From contig BCIK01000013.1 in the NCBI GenBank assembly GCA_039545295.1, forward strand, positions 372,001 to 436,000: a DNA stretch of 64,000 nt. The letters are read 5' to 3'. Origin of the DNA: Udeniomyces pyricola (taxonomy: Eukaryota > Basidiomycota > Tremellomycetes > Cystofilobasidiales > Mrakiaceae). The position numbers and the translations under genes were made by a program. Under the pieces are notes generated by a model. That model searched no databases, had not been told where the DNA came from, and worked only from the letters and a program-made list of their open reading frames with translations. This document shows, piece after piece, positions 42,064 to 54,374 of the stretch; position 1 is the first letter of the stretch; each line of letters begins with the position of its first letter.

Positions 42064-43266
42064 ACGCCGGTCATTCTATCTTCTTTTGTGTACCCTACTC
42101 TCACATGCCCCCCCCCCTCTCTACCTTCTCTTTTCTTATGTCTGTCTTCTTTCCTCATCTTTATCTACGCAATTCTTCTGCATGACCCCTCCCCCCTTCC
42201 TCAGACTTCACCTCATCTTATCTCGCATAGCTAGCTGGCTTTCGTACCCATTCAATTACCTTGCTCCTGCATGTCCTGCCCCATCCTCACTTCAACCCAC
42301 ACCTGCCATCTTCAATTCCTCGCTTCACAAATCCGTCCTTTACATCTGCATGCCTTTGCGCAACCTATCTATACAACCCCCCCCCCCCTTGCCTCTTCCT
42401 CCTCTTTCGACTCCCCTCGGGGACCTCTTGAATCAACACACCTTCGATCTTCCATCCTCCTTCCTCAAGATACGTTATTCCTATCGTCCAAAAAAAAACC
42501 ACACACGCACATTTGGGTGTGTTTCTTGCTTTCCTTTTTTTTCTTCTTCTTCTTCTTCTTCGATTTGTGACTTCTTCTTGTATCCATCTTTTCTAGATCC
42601 GTTGTTACCTTTAAAACCCCCCTTTTTTTTTTCTTTCAACCTCCTCCTTGCCCCAACCCGGGCTCACCCATTCCCTTTCGATCCTCTCTGCATCAAGCTA
42701 GCTGCTTGCAAGCTTTCTTGAGTCGACTTCCATCTTCTGTTCTATACATTATTTTTTTTCTTCTTCTAAAGAAAAAGAAGAAAACAATCTCCCTGGTTTC
42801 TCTCACTCTCTTTTACCCATTTTCGATCATCATGCGTTCCTAATCTGTCGCGTATGAAGCGATCATGATCAGGGGTTCGCTTTTGGATGATCATCGTGAC
42901 GTACAGCTAGTAGACGCAGCTATATGGCGTGGACCGGGACCCGGTTACATATGTATATCACAAATGAGACTCAGTTAGCTTGGCGTTCATCGTTGAACCC
43001 ATCATGAACAAGCGTCAAGAAAGACGTAGGGCAGGTATGGTGGATACATGGTCATAGGTAGGTAACGTATCGACGGACCAAGGGAAGGAGAAGGAGGGTG
43101 GGAGGGAAGGGGGAACAATGACTCGATATGCATGATTGGCCTAAAAACAAAACTTTGTTAAGATACAGATAACGCCATGCAAGGTTTTTTTTTTTTGGGG
43201 GGGGGGNGGGGTAGGGTTCTCCTCTTTCGTTGTCGTTTTGTTTCATGAAGTTTTGAGACTCCCTTT
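42064..43266. other. Convergent intergenic region with one ambiguous base
   Basis: Strongly pyrimidine-rich on the plus strand to about 42840 (3' flank of the sulfate permease gene). Then follow mixed DNA and a T11/G run containing an unresolved base at about 43207. Open frames here reflect C/T composition. No gene seen. Confidence 0.6.
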
Positions 43267-44290
43267 TTAAACCGACTTGGGCGGGATAACCCTTGAAGCC
43301 TCGAGTTCAATAGCCGGGCGGCTGACGTCGCGGGTGCTCGCTTGTTGAGGTTGAACTAGTCGATCGACCTGCTGATCCATGGCGCCGGGAGTCGTCGTCG
43401 TCGCTTTGAGCTCGTCGTCGACCTTGATGTGTCTCTCACGTAGGGCGAGATCGGCCTTGATTCGCTTGCCCGAGTTAGTGAAGGGGAACATGTAGTTACC
43501 GTAGACGAGCCTGTTAGAAATGTGAGAACCAAGGTGCGACGCGATCCAAAAAGAGGGTCCAATGGAATCCACGTCGAGTTAACAAAGGCATGCGCGGTGA
43601 TCACGTTGTCGAAGGCCAGAGGACGACAAAGGAAGAAACCAAAAGAAAAGGTTCACAACCAAAGTTAGCGATTTTGGGTAGTTTCTGATGGATCTCGACA
43701 GGTCAGGTCTCGAGTCTATCCTTGATGAATGAGGGTAAGTCCGTCCAATGGGATCCAACGCACGTAAGGACACCAGCTAGAATCCACCACTTGTACTTTG
43801 CATTCGGATGAGCTTCGGTCGGCTCTTTTTTGGGGACGGAAAAGAACTCGGGCTCAACCGGCGCAGACGAGGACCGACGCGGTGGGAGTGGGGCGGAAAG
43901 TCGATGATCAGCTGTCGCGCCGGAATCAGGACCACCGACTGAGGATGGGTGGGATGTCGAGGTCGATGAGGACGGTCGTGGAAGGTTGGTATTGGTGACA
44001 GCTGGGTTTGAAGGTGATCCGGTGATGGGATCGATGGGACTCGCCGTCGGGTCCGAAGGGGAAGAAGAGTCAGGGGCAAAAGAAGGGATCGGGTCGACGC
44101 GTCGACTGTTGGGATCCCCGACGTCGGCGAAAGATGCTGGACGCGAAGGAGGCGGTGACAACGAGCTTTTGAACCTCGACATCAATAGAGGCAAGGGAGT
44201 CGAGGCGACGTAGGTCCGATCAAGAAGAGCCCGTGATGATGTCCCGGCGGTTCTAGACGTGGCCTGACGGAGGATCGATAAGAATGGCAT
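43267..44290 (-). CDS. Orphan single-TM protein, probably mitochondrial
   Basis: Not recognised. Two exons (44290-43764 and 43510-43267) join in phase to give 256 residues. The N-terminus is basic and hydroxylated without acidic residues (SILRQATSRTAGTSSRALLDR), as in a mitochondrial presequence. A Ser/Pro/Asp-rich linker follows, to about residue 150. One hydrophobic segment spans the exon junction (KWWILAGVLTLVYGNYMFPF), followed by a charged helix with GKRIKADLALRERHIKVDDE and a Gln/Ala-rich tail. The arrangement of presequence, disordered linker, TM and short soluble domain fits a fungal inner-membrane or assembly factor, but I see no diagnostic motif. The donor is GTGCGT and the acceptor follows TTTCTAACAG. 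Confidence 0.65.
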
Positions 44291-45818
44291 CGTGAAGGGA
44301 ACTGCTGAGAGGTTTGAACGTTAAAACGTGGTGAAGTCGATTGGATGAGAAAGGACGAGTCAAAGGTGGATATCGGCCGACCGGGTGTGTTGAGGATGGG
44401 ATGGGTGAGACGTATGAATAAGGCTTATAGATGTGGGCAGTCGAGAGGAGAGCAGGTCGTGAAGGGTTGTAGAGGTGCACTGTATATGGGATTAGTGTCG
44501 ATGGTCGATGCGCGCGGATAGCCGATGGATGTATGCGCAAAAAGCAGCCGGTGTATAGCTGCTGGTGACGATCTGGCCGAGGATTCCAGACAAGGTCCGA
44601 GGCGCCGACACAGGCCACATCAAGGGTCTGGTTTATGAACAAATTGAAACACCTCGTGATAATCACGTTTCAATCGATCTGATGCACGTTGGAAGTATAA
44701 CGTTGTGAATCGTACCGTGTACGAGTGCAACAGCACCATACAGAGTATATGCATCGATCATTGACCATGCCATCAGTCAGATCTCGGACAATTATAAGAT
44801 ACACTGCTGCGCATATATATATATATATATAGCCAGCTGGGTTGCGGCTGTAGCTGCAGCCTGGCCGTGCACTTTATATGATCAAGTACGTATCCAACAG
44901 TTTGCTCAACGTAGCGACGTCGCACGCAGGCTATAAGATTACCTATCATATAAGATGCAGTACCGCCCGGTACATCGGTCTTTCAGCTTCAAATCCCAAC
45001 TGGTCACCGTGCAGGGGTTAATCGAATGTCAATCATCAACCAGGTTAATCAACCGACCAGCCAACCAAATCCACCGGCTGTTTGATTTGGTTCGTGAAAT
45101 CTAGAGATCAGCAAAGGTTTCGTGTTCTTCTTTTTCCCTCCTTCAAAAAATCTCAAGTACAGTGCAGCGCTGTGCGCTGTGCATCATGCACTACTATCGC
45201 ATATCATGCATCATGGTCGAGTTCCTTACGGTTCACTCGGGCCCAGACCGTCCAACGTGTCCAACGCCTAGGTCCCAGGCGATCCCAAGCCCTGGCCTGT
45301 GTATTAATATGACAGCTCTCGGGCATCGGATCTCGGCTCCCATCACGTCCTCAGCTCCTGTTTTCATTCTCCGAGCCGTATCTCATCCACAGCATTCAAA
45401 AGGCCGCGACCGTTGTCTGGCGTCACTCCCCGTCGACTGCAGGCGATCTCGTCAGGCCTTCATATTTCCTTCGTCACCCTCGCCTCCATATAAATATTAG
45501 ACTACCTAACATCGTCCCTCTATCTATCACCCCGCCCTTCCTACCTTCGTCATCTCTTCGATCCTCCAATACGACTACTCTGAAGATCCTCCACTTATCC
45601 CGAGACGCCCGACTATTGCACTCTACTCTTATAGATCGTCCTCGCTCGCTTGTCCGACGCTTCTTTTACTCTCTCTCTCCAAGCTCCACCAGCTAGCCCC
45701 ACTCATCGTCGACAACCATATATCCTTGCCTGATCGATCGACTCTGATCGTCGCCAACTCTCCTCACTCCAATCTAAGCAACTTACAAAACTTCAAATTA
45801 TCACGACGTCTGATCACA
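44291..45818. other. Divergent intergenic region / promoter
   Basis: Upstream of the minus-strand mitochondrial-type gene and the plus-strand DHA1 transporter. It holds a (TA)n run near 44815-44830 and CTGCAG/GCTGCAG palindromes near 44850. From about 45500 a C/T-rich segment probably represents the DHA1 5' leader. No gene seen. Confidence 0.55.
45489..45496 (+). promoter_or_regulatory. TATA-like element upstream of the DHA1 transporter
   Basis: TATAAATA lies 323 bases before the ATG and directly ahead of a pyrimidine-rich stretch that looks like a transcribed leader. Position and sequence fit a TATA box; there is no direct evidence of use. Confidence 0.35.
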
Positions 45819-48800
45819 ATGACGCCAAACGTCGACTTCCTCTCGACCCCGACCGTCTCCTTGCCCTCTCGATCTGGCTTTGCTCCTGTCCCCTTGACCT
45901 CATCCGACTCTTACGACACCATGATCACTCCCTCTACACCGGGCCTGTCTCCTAGTGGCTCAGTCCGCTCGTATGCTGAGCTCCTCACTCCACCTCAGCC
46001 AGACCATGATCAAGGGTGAGTTGGTTCTTTTCTCTTTTTGAGGAGCCCGCGGCGTCCGTTACGTCGACGTGCAGTCGTGCTTCGCGCGCCTGACCGCGCT
46101 ATCGGAGCCGTGCGCAGTGACATTATGATTGATTACCTTTGTTCCTGAGCCGAAATTCTATTCCTCCACATTTTGCTTCCACCTCATATGCTCACCACCA
46201 CTGTTTCGTCTGCATCTTTTCTGTCAGGTACTTTGGTGTAGCCGTAACGACTCCCTCGGCATCGTCGTCGTGTCCGACCCTGCATGAGTTCCACAACATC
46301 TATCCTCCCACCGGGGAGGCAAAGATCGCCCTGACCCGCCCTGGCCCTTCGCCTCTAAGCGGCGCCCACGACGATCAGCGAGGCAAGGACTCCGACCTCG
46401 AGCCAAGTCAATTCTCCAGCATCTACGAGAGCTTCCGGCGCGAACCTACCAATGGGGACGGCTCGATTGGAGTGTGGCTTGACCAAGGAGATGATCCTCG
46501 TGCGTTCAACGGTGACATATATAGTTGCGACGACGCTGCAGACGTGCGTGTTCCGTCTTGCTTACTTGAGCTGAACTCGATCCTTACCATTTATGCTTCC
46601 CGTAGAAACGTTCTCATCGGCCAAAAAGTGGCTCATCATGGCATCGGTGCGTTGACTCCCAATACGATGCTGACTATCTCACGTGCCAAAAAAAAAAAAT
46701 TAAAAAAAATTCCTATGAGCACCTTCGACGTGCGTCAAATATCTTGGAGCGACATGCGCTGACACGATTATACACACGTGTTCATGCGTCGACTTTCCAC
46801 ATCTCTGCTGCGATATATAGGCTGCTCTCCAAACTTTCTCTGTCTCGTTTGCGTCTGCTGCTTATTCGGGAGGACTGAAACGTGGGTAGGGTGTTTTTTT
46901 TTTTGTTTGTTCTGTTTTGTTTTTTTCTCTCAGCGTAAGACGAGTAGCTTTCCTGATGTATACGTACGCAGATGGACCTATGGATTTTTCTTTCTTTCAT
47001 TTATGGTTTCTCTCCTTCTCTTCGATCTTTCGATGACAATTCTATCTTGGCCCTTTGAGGGAATCGATGACATGATCACGTTTGCTGACGCCATGTTCCC
47101 TCCACTCAACTTTGTTCTTCTTCTTTGTTCTCGACATCGATCTCGCATTTGTCCTTTCTCTTTCCTTCTTTGCCAACATGATGATTAACCCATGTTGGTG
47201 AACTTAGAAATGATGATCGAGTTCTATCCACTCCACCTGAAAGAGGAAGTCTTTATCCTTGGGGTGGCGTTGGTAGTTCTGGGATTCGCTCTAGGACCTC
47301 TTCTATGGGCGCCAGTAAGTTTATCATTTCATGACCGACTGGAATATGAAGAGTAGGGGTGAAGAGTCAGCGACACGGTCGATCGAAGGACTAATCTGAC
47401 AACCAACGTGATGCGGCTCGATGATCAGCTTTCAGAAGTATACGGTCGACGTCCCATCTCGGTCATCATCTTTCTTTGCTTTACTCTTTCTCATCTAGGC
47501 TCAGCTCTTTGCAAGGTGGGCTGGAATCTCAGTACATCTACGTTGGTCATAGTTCTTATGTCAGCTTTGCGCTAAAACAAATCATGACATTCCTGCGTTT
47601 TTTTCTTCTTCGTTTATATATATATATATATATTGTAATTTGACAGAACCTGCCGACGCTCTTGATCTCCCGATTCTTCACCGGCGCCTTTGGAGCGGTG
47701 TGAGCTCATCATCTTCCTCATAGGAATCAACACCGATCTCGGGACTGATTTGTGTCCGATCTTCTGTCACAAAAAAAAATTAGACCTCTGACGAACGGTC
47801 CGGCAGCCGTCGCTGACATGTGGAACGCCTCGGACCGAGGCACGCCTGTCCTCATCTTTGGTGAGTCTTGTGCTCGTCACTCGACGACTCTTGACAAGGG
47901 CTGAATCCTATCCTATGGAATCCCTTCCCAGCTCTCTGTACCTTCCTCGGACCAGTTCTCTCGCCTATCGTTGGGGGTTTCACAACGATCGACACAGGTC
48001 ACTGGCGCGATATCTTTTGGGTTTTGTTTGGCGTCAGCGGCCTAGCTTGTACGTTAAGTTTTCATTGTCCCAATGGACCACCTTTTCTTCTAAGCTTTTG
48101 ATGCATGATACTAACCTTCTTAACATGATAGATTTCGCATGTCTTTTCACACCTGAGACCGGTACGTGTCGATCGTTTGGATCATTAGTGGTTACTTCGC
48201 TTGTTTGCGACCTGTCATCTCATCCCATCACTATTTCCTTTCTCCTCTGATTCCCCCCTCAAACTGATACCGACATACTTGCTCGATTCCTGCAGCCGAG
48301 TTTGCTATCCTTCGAGCCAAAGCCAAGAGACTCACAGCCCGAACTGGCGTCCTTCATGTCTCCCACCTCGATGCCCAAGGTCGCAAAACGCTCTCCCAGG
48401 AACTCAAGCTCGCCTTGACCCGACCGTTCGCTCTCCTCTTCACCGAACCCATCGTCTTTGTCATCTCGATCTGGATCGCCATCGTCTACTCTACGCTCTA
48501 CTTGCTGTTCGCTTCAACGCCGTTGATTTACCAACAGATGAAGGGTTGGAACGCTGGCGTTGGCTCGCTTCCATTCTTGGGTATCGGCGCGGGGCTGTTG
48601 CTAGCGATTCCTGTACGTACGCGTACCTGATCAGCCTCCTTCCATCGATCATCCATATCACTCTATGTTGCATACTATGACTACCGGACTCATTTCAACT
48701 CATGGAATGTAACCGACCATCTTGTGCTTCCTAGATCTGCTGGCTAGCGCAAAAACGCTACCTTCGCCTCACGGCCGAATCCGTCACCGGCATAGCTTCT

Positions 48801-49772
48801 CCCGAGGCCCGTCTCGTTGGCGCCTGCTTGGGTGGCATCCTCGTTCCTGCTGCTCTTCTCGCTTTCGCTTGGACAGCAACCTCGAACCTCCACTGGATCG
48901 TTCCCATCGTTCTCTGTGCCCGTACGTCATGCGTCGACTCTAGTTCCACACACACATCTGTCGTTCCGGAGAACATCAGGCGTGACTCGGATGACCCATA
49001 AAGTTGCCACTCACTTACCTCTGTTGTTCCCTTCTGATTCCAAAATCGGTTGTGTTTATGATTATCTCTGTGATGACCAGCGTTTGGAACCGGGCTAGTA
49101 CTCGTCTTCCTAGGTGGCCTATCATACCTCTTGGACGTCTACTATCTCTACGCTGCCTCTGCGATGGCAGCGAACTGTGTCCTCCGATCGAGCTTAGCCT
49201 GCGTTTTGTGCGTCTCATCTTTCAACCCATGGCAGACGGACCCGATACGTTCAGAACCATATAGTACGCTTTTCTGACTGATCATCCATCTCCTTTTCTC
49301 TAATGCAGCCCCGAGTTTGCACCTGCTCTCTTCGAATCGTTAGGCGTGGCGGTGAGTGTCGCCCGTGGCATTCCAGTTTCAGCAGAGGATCCATCTATCT
49401 TGGCTTTGTCTTTGTAATTATATGCTGACGACGACGAATCGCTTCACTTTGCTTATGGCTTGCTCGTGACTTGGCTGTGTTATTAGCATGGAATGACCCT
49501 CGTTGCGGGCATGTCTCTCATCTGTGCACCCTTCCCTTTCCTGTTATACGTGAGTCATCTCGAGTGTCTGATGAAATATGTTGTAGATACTTCCAGCAAC
49601 GTTGATCTCTGACATCTCTCCTCCTCCCCCTTCCCTTGTTTCATCCCTTCTTCTCTCTCTGTGACACCACAAACCTCAGTTCTACGGCCACCATATCCGA
49701 GCTCGCTCCAAGATCGCCGTCCAGATGGAGAAACAAGCCCTCCTCGACATCAAGCGTACCCAACAAGCTTAA
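45819..49772 (+). CDS. DHA1-family MFS transporter (drug/polyamine type)
   Basis: Plasma-membrane drug:proton antiporter of the 12-TM DHA1 family (Tpo1/Flu1/Qdr-like); substrate unknown. About 16 exons join in frame for about 640 residues. The first roughly 175 residues are a hydrophilic cytosolic region. TM1 begins after FSSAKKWLIMAS, the usual N-x-x-x-KKW entry. Further signatures: QTFSVSFASAAYSG, the motif A variant LWAPLSEVYGRRPI, ISRFFTGAFGAVPLTNGPAA, motif C-like LGPVLSPIVGGF, HWRDIFWVLF, FACLFTPETAEFAILRAKAKRL, and the C-terminal FESLGVAHGMTLVAGMSL and FLLYFYGHHIRARSKIA. These are typical of fungal DHA1 proteins. Most donors are GTGCGT, GTACGT or GTGAGT. The join 46499/46606 is chosen by phase and by restoring the SSAKKW motif. 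Confidence 0.88.
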
Positions 49773-50751
49773 TCGAATCCAGCTGTACCAATGGACGTCC
49801 TTGATAGTACTCGTAGCCTTATATCCGTATATCCCCTCCTTCATTACGACTTTGCATGGACGCATCATCGATATCAATCGTCCATCAAACCCCCGGCTAT
49901 CCATCAGCATGTTTGTCAAACTTAGTGTCAATGAGTTCAACCGCCAGCCTCGACAGCTTATGTATAGTGCTCGAACGAACTAGAGCGCGTTGTTTGTGGA
50001 CTGTCGATATATTTATTGTGTTTTATTTAATTTTTCTCATCTTGGCTTTATATACCTCACTTCATCTTTTTATACGTACATCATCATCATTTTCACTACC
50101 TCACTCAATCCTTCTCTCTATACCAGCTTTGTCTTCTTCGTTTTCTCTCTCTCTCTCTCTCGAATATCTCTCTGATTCCCCTCTCTTTCTCTCTCGATCT
50201 GTCTCTCTCACTCTCTTTCGGGGCCGGCGAGCCATAGACTATCCTGATATGCATGTACATGTAGTTCACTCATCAACTTTTTTTTTTTTTTGGGGGGGGG
50301 GGGGCATCTCACGTCTCGCGATGGCCACCGGGCTTCTACAAACAAAAGGTCATCCTTTCATGCATGAATGCATTGAAATCATATACATGAATGCATGATC
50401 AGCTAGTACATCGCGATCGATCATAGATGCTTTATGAACTCATATCTTCCCGACCACACCTTTGAAACAGCTCGTTCAGTCTTTGAACGCAGCTTTTAAA
50501 TTCTCATCAACAGGCAATTCGTTCACTTCCTACATGCCATGGCGTTCCGATGCGCACACAGCCAATCGGCTTGACCGTTACTAAGTTTTCGATCTTCAAG
50601 GAAGAGTATGTCTCATGATGAACTCAGACAGGACACGTGCGAATCAAAATATTTCACCGACGAGAGGATGAGAATTATGAGAATTTTCAGGCAAAATTCG
50701 GTTCTTCTATGGAGGGTGAATGACATCAAGATAATAATCTCAGGCCAACAC
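49773..50751. other. Convergent intergenic region
   Basis: Between the DHA1 and eS4 stop codons. It is T/C-rich on the plus strand, with a (CT)n run near 50145-50165 and a T/G homopolymer junction (about 50279-50304). Long frames on the plus strand have no protein-like features. No gene seen. Confidence 0.6.
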
Positions 50752-52183
50752 TTAAAGCGCCTCCTTTCGGGCTCGCTTCTGGTCTCGCTCCTCCGAGATG
50801 GAGAGCTTGGTACCCTTGCCCTTGGGGAGGGAAACGGCGGGCTTGTGGCCCTCACCAATGACGAAGACGTTGGAGAGTCGGGTGGCGAAAGTTCGGTCAA
50901 GGATATCCTTGACGTGAACGATGTCGAAGCCACCGAGGTGTCGCTCCTTGTGGACGATGACACCGGCTCGGCCCATGTTTCGGCCACCGGTAACCATGAC
51001 GACGTTTCCAGCCTCGAACTTGATGTGCTCAGTGATCTTGTTCTGGGCGAAGTCGAACTTGATGGTGTCGTTGACCTTAATGACGGGGTCGGGGTATCGG
51101 ATGGTTCGGCCGTCGTGGGTGACGACGTAAGGAACTCCCTTGGGGCCGAGCTGGACCTTTCGGACCTTGCAGAGCTTGTAGGAAGCCTCCTCCTCCGAGA
51201 TTCGGTGGATGGTGAATCGACCCTTGACGTCGTAGAGGATTCGGAAGTGCTCTCCCGACTTCTCGATGGTGACAACGTCCATGAATCCGAGCGGGTAGGT
51301 GTCATCGGTTCGGACCTGATGTAAGAGAGATTGTGCAGCCGGAATGAGTCGAGTTGTTGGCGAAAGGATTGACCGAACCATGTGAACCAAAGAGTGTGAT
51401 AGAAGTGGAAGAAAAAATGTACCTTGCCGTCAACCTGGATGAGCCTCTGCTGGAGGATGGCAGTGACCTCTCGGCCGGTAAGGGCGAGCTTCAATCGGTT
51501 TCGAAGGAAGATGGTCAAAGGAAGGCACTCTCGGAGCTTGTGGGGTCTGAGGAGGATGAAAGAAGCGCGAAAAGAGGAGGCAAGGGCGGAATTGAGGAGA
51601 GAAGCGTAAGCATCAAGGGAGAGGGTTAAGGATGGATGGGTAAAGGGAAAGAAGGATGTACCCGGGAGAGGGTCGAGGAGCCTATGGGGTCGGAAACAAC
51701 GAAAAGGGGTGCATTCGAGGGGAAGAAGGAGCGGAACGCGAGTGGGGCGAAAGGGAAAATGAGGGAAGACGCGAAAGAGGGAGAGCAGACGAGACAAGGT
51801 GAGAATTCGTCGTAAATTTAGGTACGAGGCGCAAGAGGCCAAGGCTGCTCGGTCGGCTCGATGCTCGTTTGCTTGGTCGTGTACTCACGTAAGTTCCGGA
51901 GAGCTTGTCCAACAACCAGGAGGAGGGGGCTGCGAGCCTCTTCACTGTTGACCGAGAGGAGGTGGGGTTGGTGGCGAGGATCCATCAATACCAATCGACT
52001 GACAGCAAGAGAGCGTGCGATAGTACGCCTAGCAATTAGGAAGGATCGGATGGGTTCATTACTACTAACAGTGCTTCTTAGGTCCTCGGGCCTGTGGGAA
52101 AGAAAGCAGGTCAGGATGGGTGTACGGCAAAGGTATTGAAGCCAAGGCGCAGAGAAGACCAAAGGAGAGGGCACGCTTACCAT
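50752..52183 (-). CDS. RPS4: 40S ribosomal protein eS4 (S4)
   Basis: Small-subunit ribosomal protein with S4-like, central and KOW domains. Exons: 52183-52181 (the ATG alone), 52091-52070, 51944-51889, 51681-51662, 51546-51423, 51315-50752; 262 residues against 261 in yeast. Sequence is near-canonical: [127 protein letters not shown] and [15 protein letters not shown] at the C-terminus. The start codon forms its own 3-nt coding exon ahead of a GTAAGC donor, and the fourth exon is only 20 nt. Conservation of the protein makes these joins secure. The upstream region contains a pentanucleotide repeat and an assembly gap. Confidence 0.96.
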
Positions 52184-53309
52184 GTTTGATGCTTCTTGAC
52201 GGGGGGGAAGAGAAGGATGGGAGGGAGCGAAAAGTGAGAGCGATCTTTGGTTTGCCCATTCCTTCAACCTTGCGACAAGAGCGCGCGCGAGCAAGGGGTG
52301 GAAGCCTGCCACAGCTTTTGTACAGCCGACCTGACACCACAGTGAGTCAGGGCACGTTTTCTTTTCTTTTCTTTTCTTTTCTTTTCTTTTCTTTTCTTTT
52401 CTTTTCTTTTCTTTTCTTTTCTTTTCTTTTCTTTTCTTTTCTTTTCTTTTCTTTNNNNNNNNNNNNNNNNNNNNNNNNNNNNNNNNNNNNNNNNNNNNNN
52501 NNNNNNNNNNNNNNNNNNNNNNNNNNNNNNNNNNNNNNNNNNNNNNNNNNNNNNNNNNNNNNNNNNNNNNNNNNNNNNNNNNNNNNNNNNNNNNNNNNNN
52601 NNNNNNNNNNNNNNNNNNNNNNNNNNNNNNNNNNNNNNNNNNNNNNNNNNNNNNNNNNNNNNNNNNNNNNNNNNNNNNNNNNNNNNNNNNNNNNNNNNNN
52701 NNNNTCTTTTCTTTTCTTTTCTTTTCTTTTCTTTTCTTTTCTTTTCTTTTCTTTTCTTTTCTTTTCTTTTCTTTTCTTTTCTTTTCTTTTCTTTTCTTTC
52801 AATTTCCTCTTTCTTCTCCTCAACTTCTCTTTCCCTCTGCAGCTGCATGACTATTATGACATCTCGCTCTATGATTTCGTGCCCACCCGTCATCCCACAT
52901 CAACGCACGTCTTGGCGTGTATAGATAAAAAGTTCCCTCATCATCTGCGCATCAACGACCGACATCATGTATATAAACCAATTGCTTTGAGCGTTGGCGA
53001 GACAGTAACTTGAAGCTTGACCTCGCACCTGCGTCTGCCATGCATGACGACGACGATCTGACAATCTGACAACGTCGTTGCCTTCGCAGCTTCGAAGCAA
53101 TATATGCAAGCGTCGTCATACCCCTCGTCATCTTTCCTCCTCTTCGACTCGGCCTCGTCTACATTCACAGTCCAGTCTCCCCACTGAGGCGTCCAGTATC
53201 TTCGCTCCCTTCTTTGACGAGCGCGATCATCTCCCGTCAAGTTGCCACCATCCAACCAGCCCATGCAATTGACCCTCGGACCCCCTCTCTCGTCCAATCG
53301 ATCCAAACT
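52184..53309. other. Intergenic region with satellite and sequence gap
   Basis: Divergent spacer between eS4 and the SAP-motif gene. Most of it is the (TTTTC)n repeat and the N gap. The remainder (52810-53309) is unique, with no convincing coding signal. Confidence 0.55.
52360..52799. repeat. (TTTTC)n pentanucleotide repeat interrupted by 250 Ns
   Basis: Perfect CTTTT units run from about 52360 to 52454 and from 52705 to 52799, with exactly 250 unknown bases (52455-52704) between them. The gap is almost certainly more of the same repeat. Its round size suggests a scaffolding estimate rather than a measured length. Confidence 0.95.
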
Positions 53310-54374
53310 ATGACGAAGCCACCGACGGTCGTCCAACTCAAGGCCATACTTCGGGAGAGAGCCTTACGCTGCACCTCATTTGCTCGTCGACCCGAACTTA
53401 TCGACCGCGCCAATATGGCAGGAATAACAGAAGCCTTGTACTGTAAAATATGTCTGTACGGTAGGTCTCAGGATGTCGACGTCAGACGTCAGACACCCAC
53501 CGGCTCTGGGAGTTCGGAGCTTGACCTCGTTTCGCTCAAGTCCGAGCAGATCCAAGCTTCTTTGCTATTCTCTCTTTCCCTTGCTGTGTCATTTCTTTTT
53601 TTGTTTGTTTCTTCCTTCAACTGCTCGTAGAAAGCACTGGCTTCGCCGAAGTACCGGAGTGTGCTGGCGAAAACCTCCGATGCCCTTGACCTGCGGCACA
53701 ACCATATCGGTCCATCACACGTTTGGGCATTCAAAGAACTCGCCCAGGCTGGTCGCGCCCAGCCGAGCAGACTTGTGGCCCAGGTTGACTCTACAGTTCC
53801 ACTGCCATCCTGAACCAAATTCATCCAAAATTTGATGGGTTATCACGGGCCTATTTTTTACGCTAACGACCTGCAGATGGTGGGCGAGTCGACCGGCCAA
53901 GATGACTCACCATTGCTGGGCCAGTTGGTTATCGACAAGCGACTCCTAGCGAAGCAGCACCGACTTCTAGTCCGATTAACTCATCTAATAGCCCCAACAC
54001 TACTCGGGCCGATTCGATCCTTCACCGTCTTTCCCGCTCGCTCACAACACCCGGCTCTGTCCAATTCGACTATGGGAGCGATGCCACCTATGGTATCGTT
54101 CCCTCATGGACTTCCATCCGAGCTCATCTTCCAAATCGCCTCGTTCGTCGCGCCGGTGCTTTCTGATGGCGCTCTTTGGAATATCATCTCCTACGCGGCT
54201 GACTGTACAACACTTACCGTCCCGGTCGGTCGCCGTAACTCGCGAATGGACTGGCTAAGACGCGTCGACTGCGCCCGGGCCAACGCCAGCATATCCGTTC
54301 GCCCGAGCGACCTTCCCAGCGCAGCAAAGAAGGAGTTTCCCTATAGCCATTTCACCTTATCTGGGCAGATGTAA
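53310..54374 (+). CDS. Hypothetical gene beginning with a SAP-like motif, structure uncertain
   Basis: From ATG 53310 the first exon encodes TVVQLKAILRERALRCTSFA followed by RRPELIDR. This matches the SAP pattern (hydrophobic-x-x-Leu-Lys, then a turn, then Lys/Arg-x-x-Leu-Ile-x-Arg), a DNA/RNA-binding helix-turn-helix. An exon beginning about 53632 (KALASPKYRSVLAKTSDALD and on) can be joined in phase through a GTCGAC or GTCAGA donor. A last exon from about 53879, after CTAAC...CTGCAG, runs to a TAA stop at 54374. That exon contains LPSELIFQIASFV, which resembles the start of an F-box. Around 53960-54110 a second frame is equally protein-like, so either an intron is missed or the last exon is wrong. 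I propose no function beyond possible nucleic-acid binding. Confidence 0.35.

Noticed and set aside
41858..42721. 287-codon plus-strand frame at the end of the sulfate permease locus
   Set aside because: It is out of frame with the permease, covers its last intron, exon and 3' flank, and is C/T-rich throughout.
50608..51324. 238-codon plus-strand frame
   Set aside because: It is the exact antisense of the conserved last exon of RPS4.
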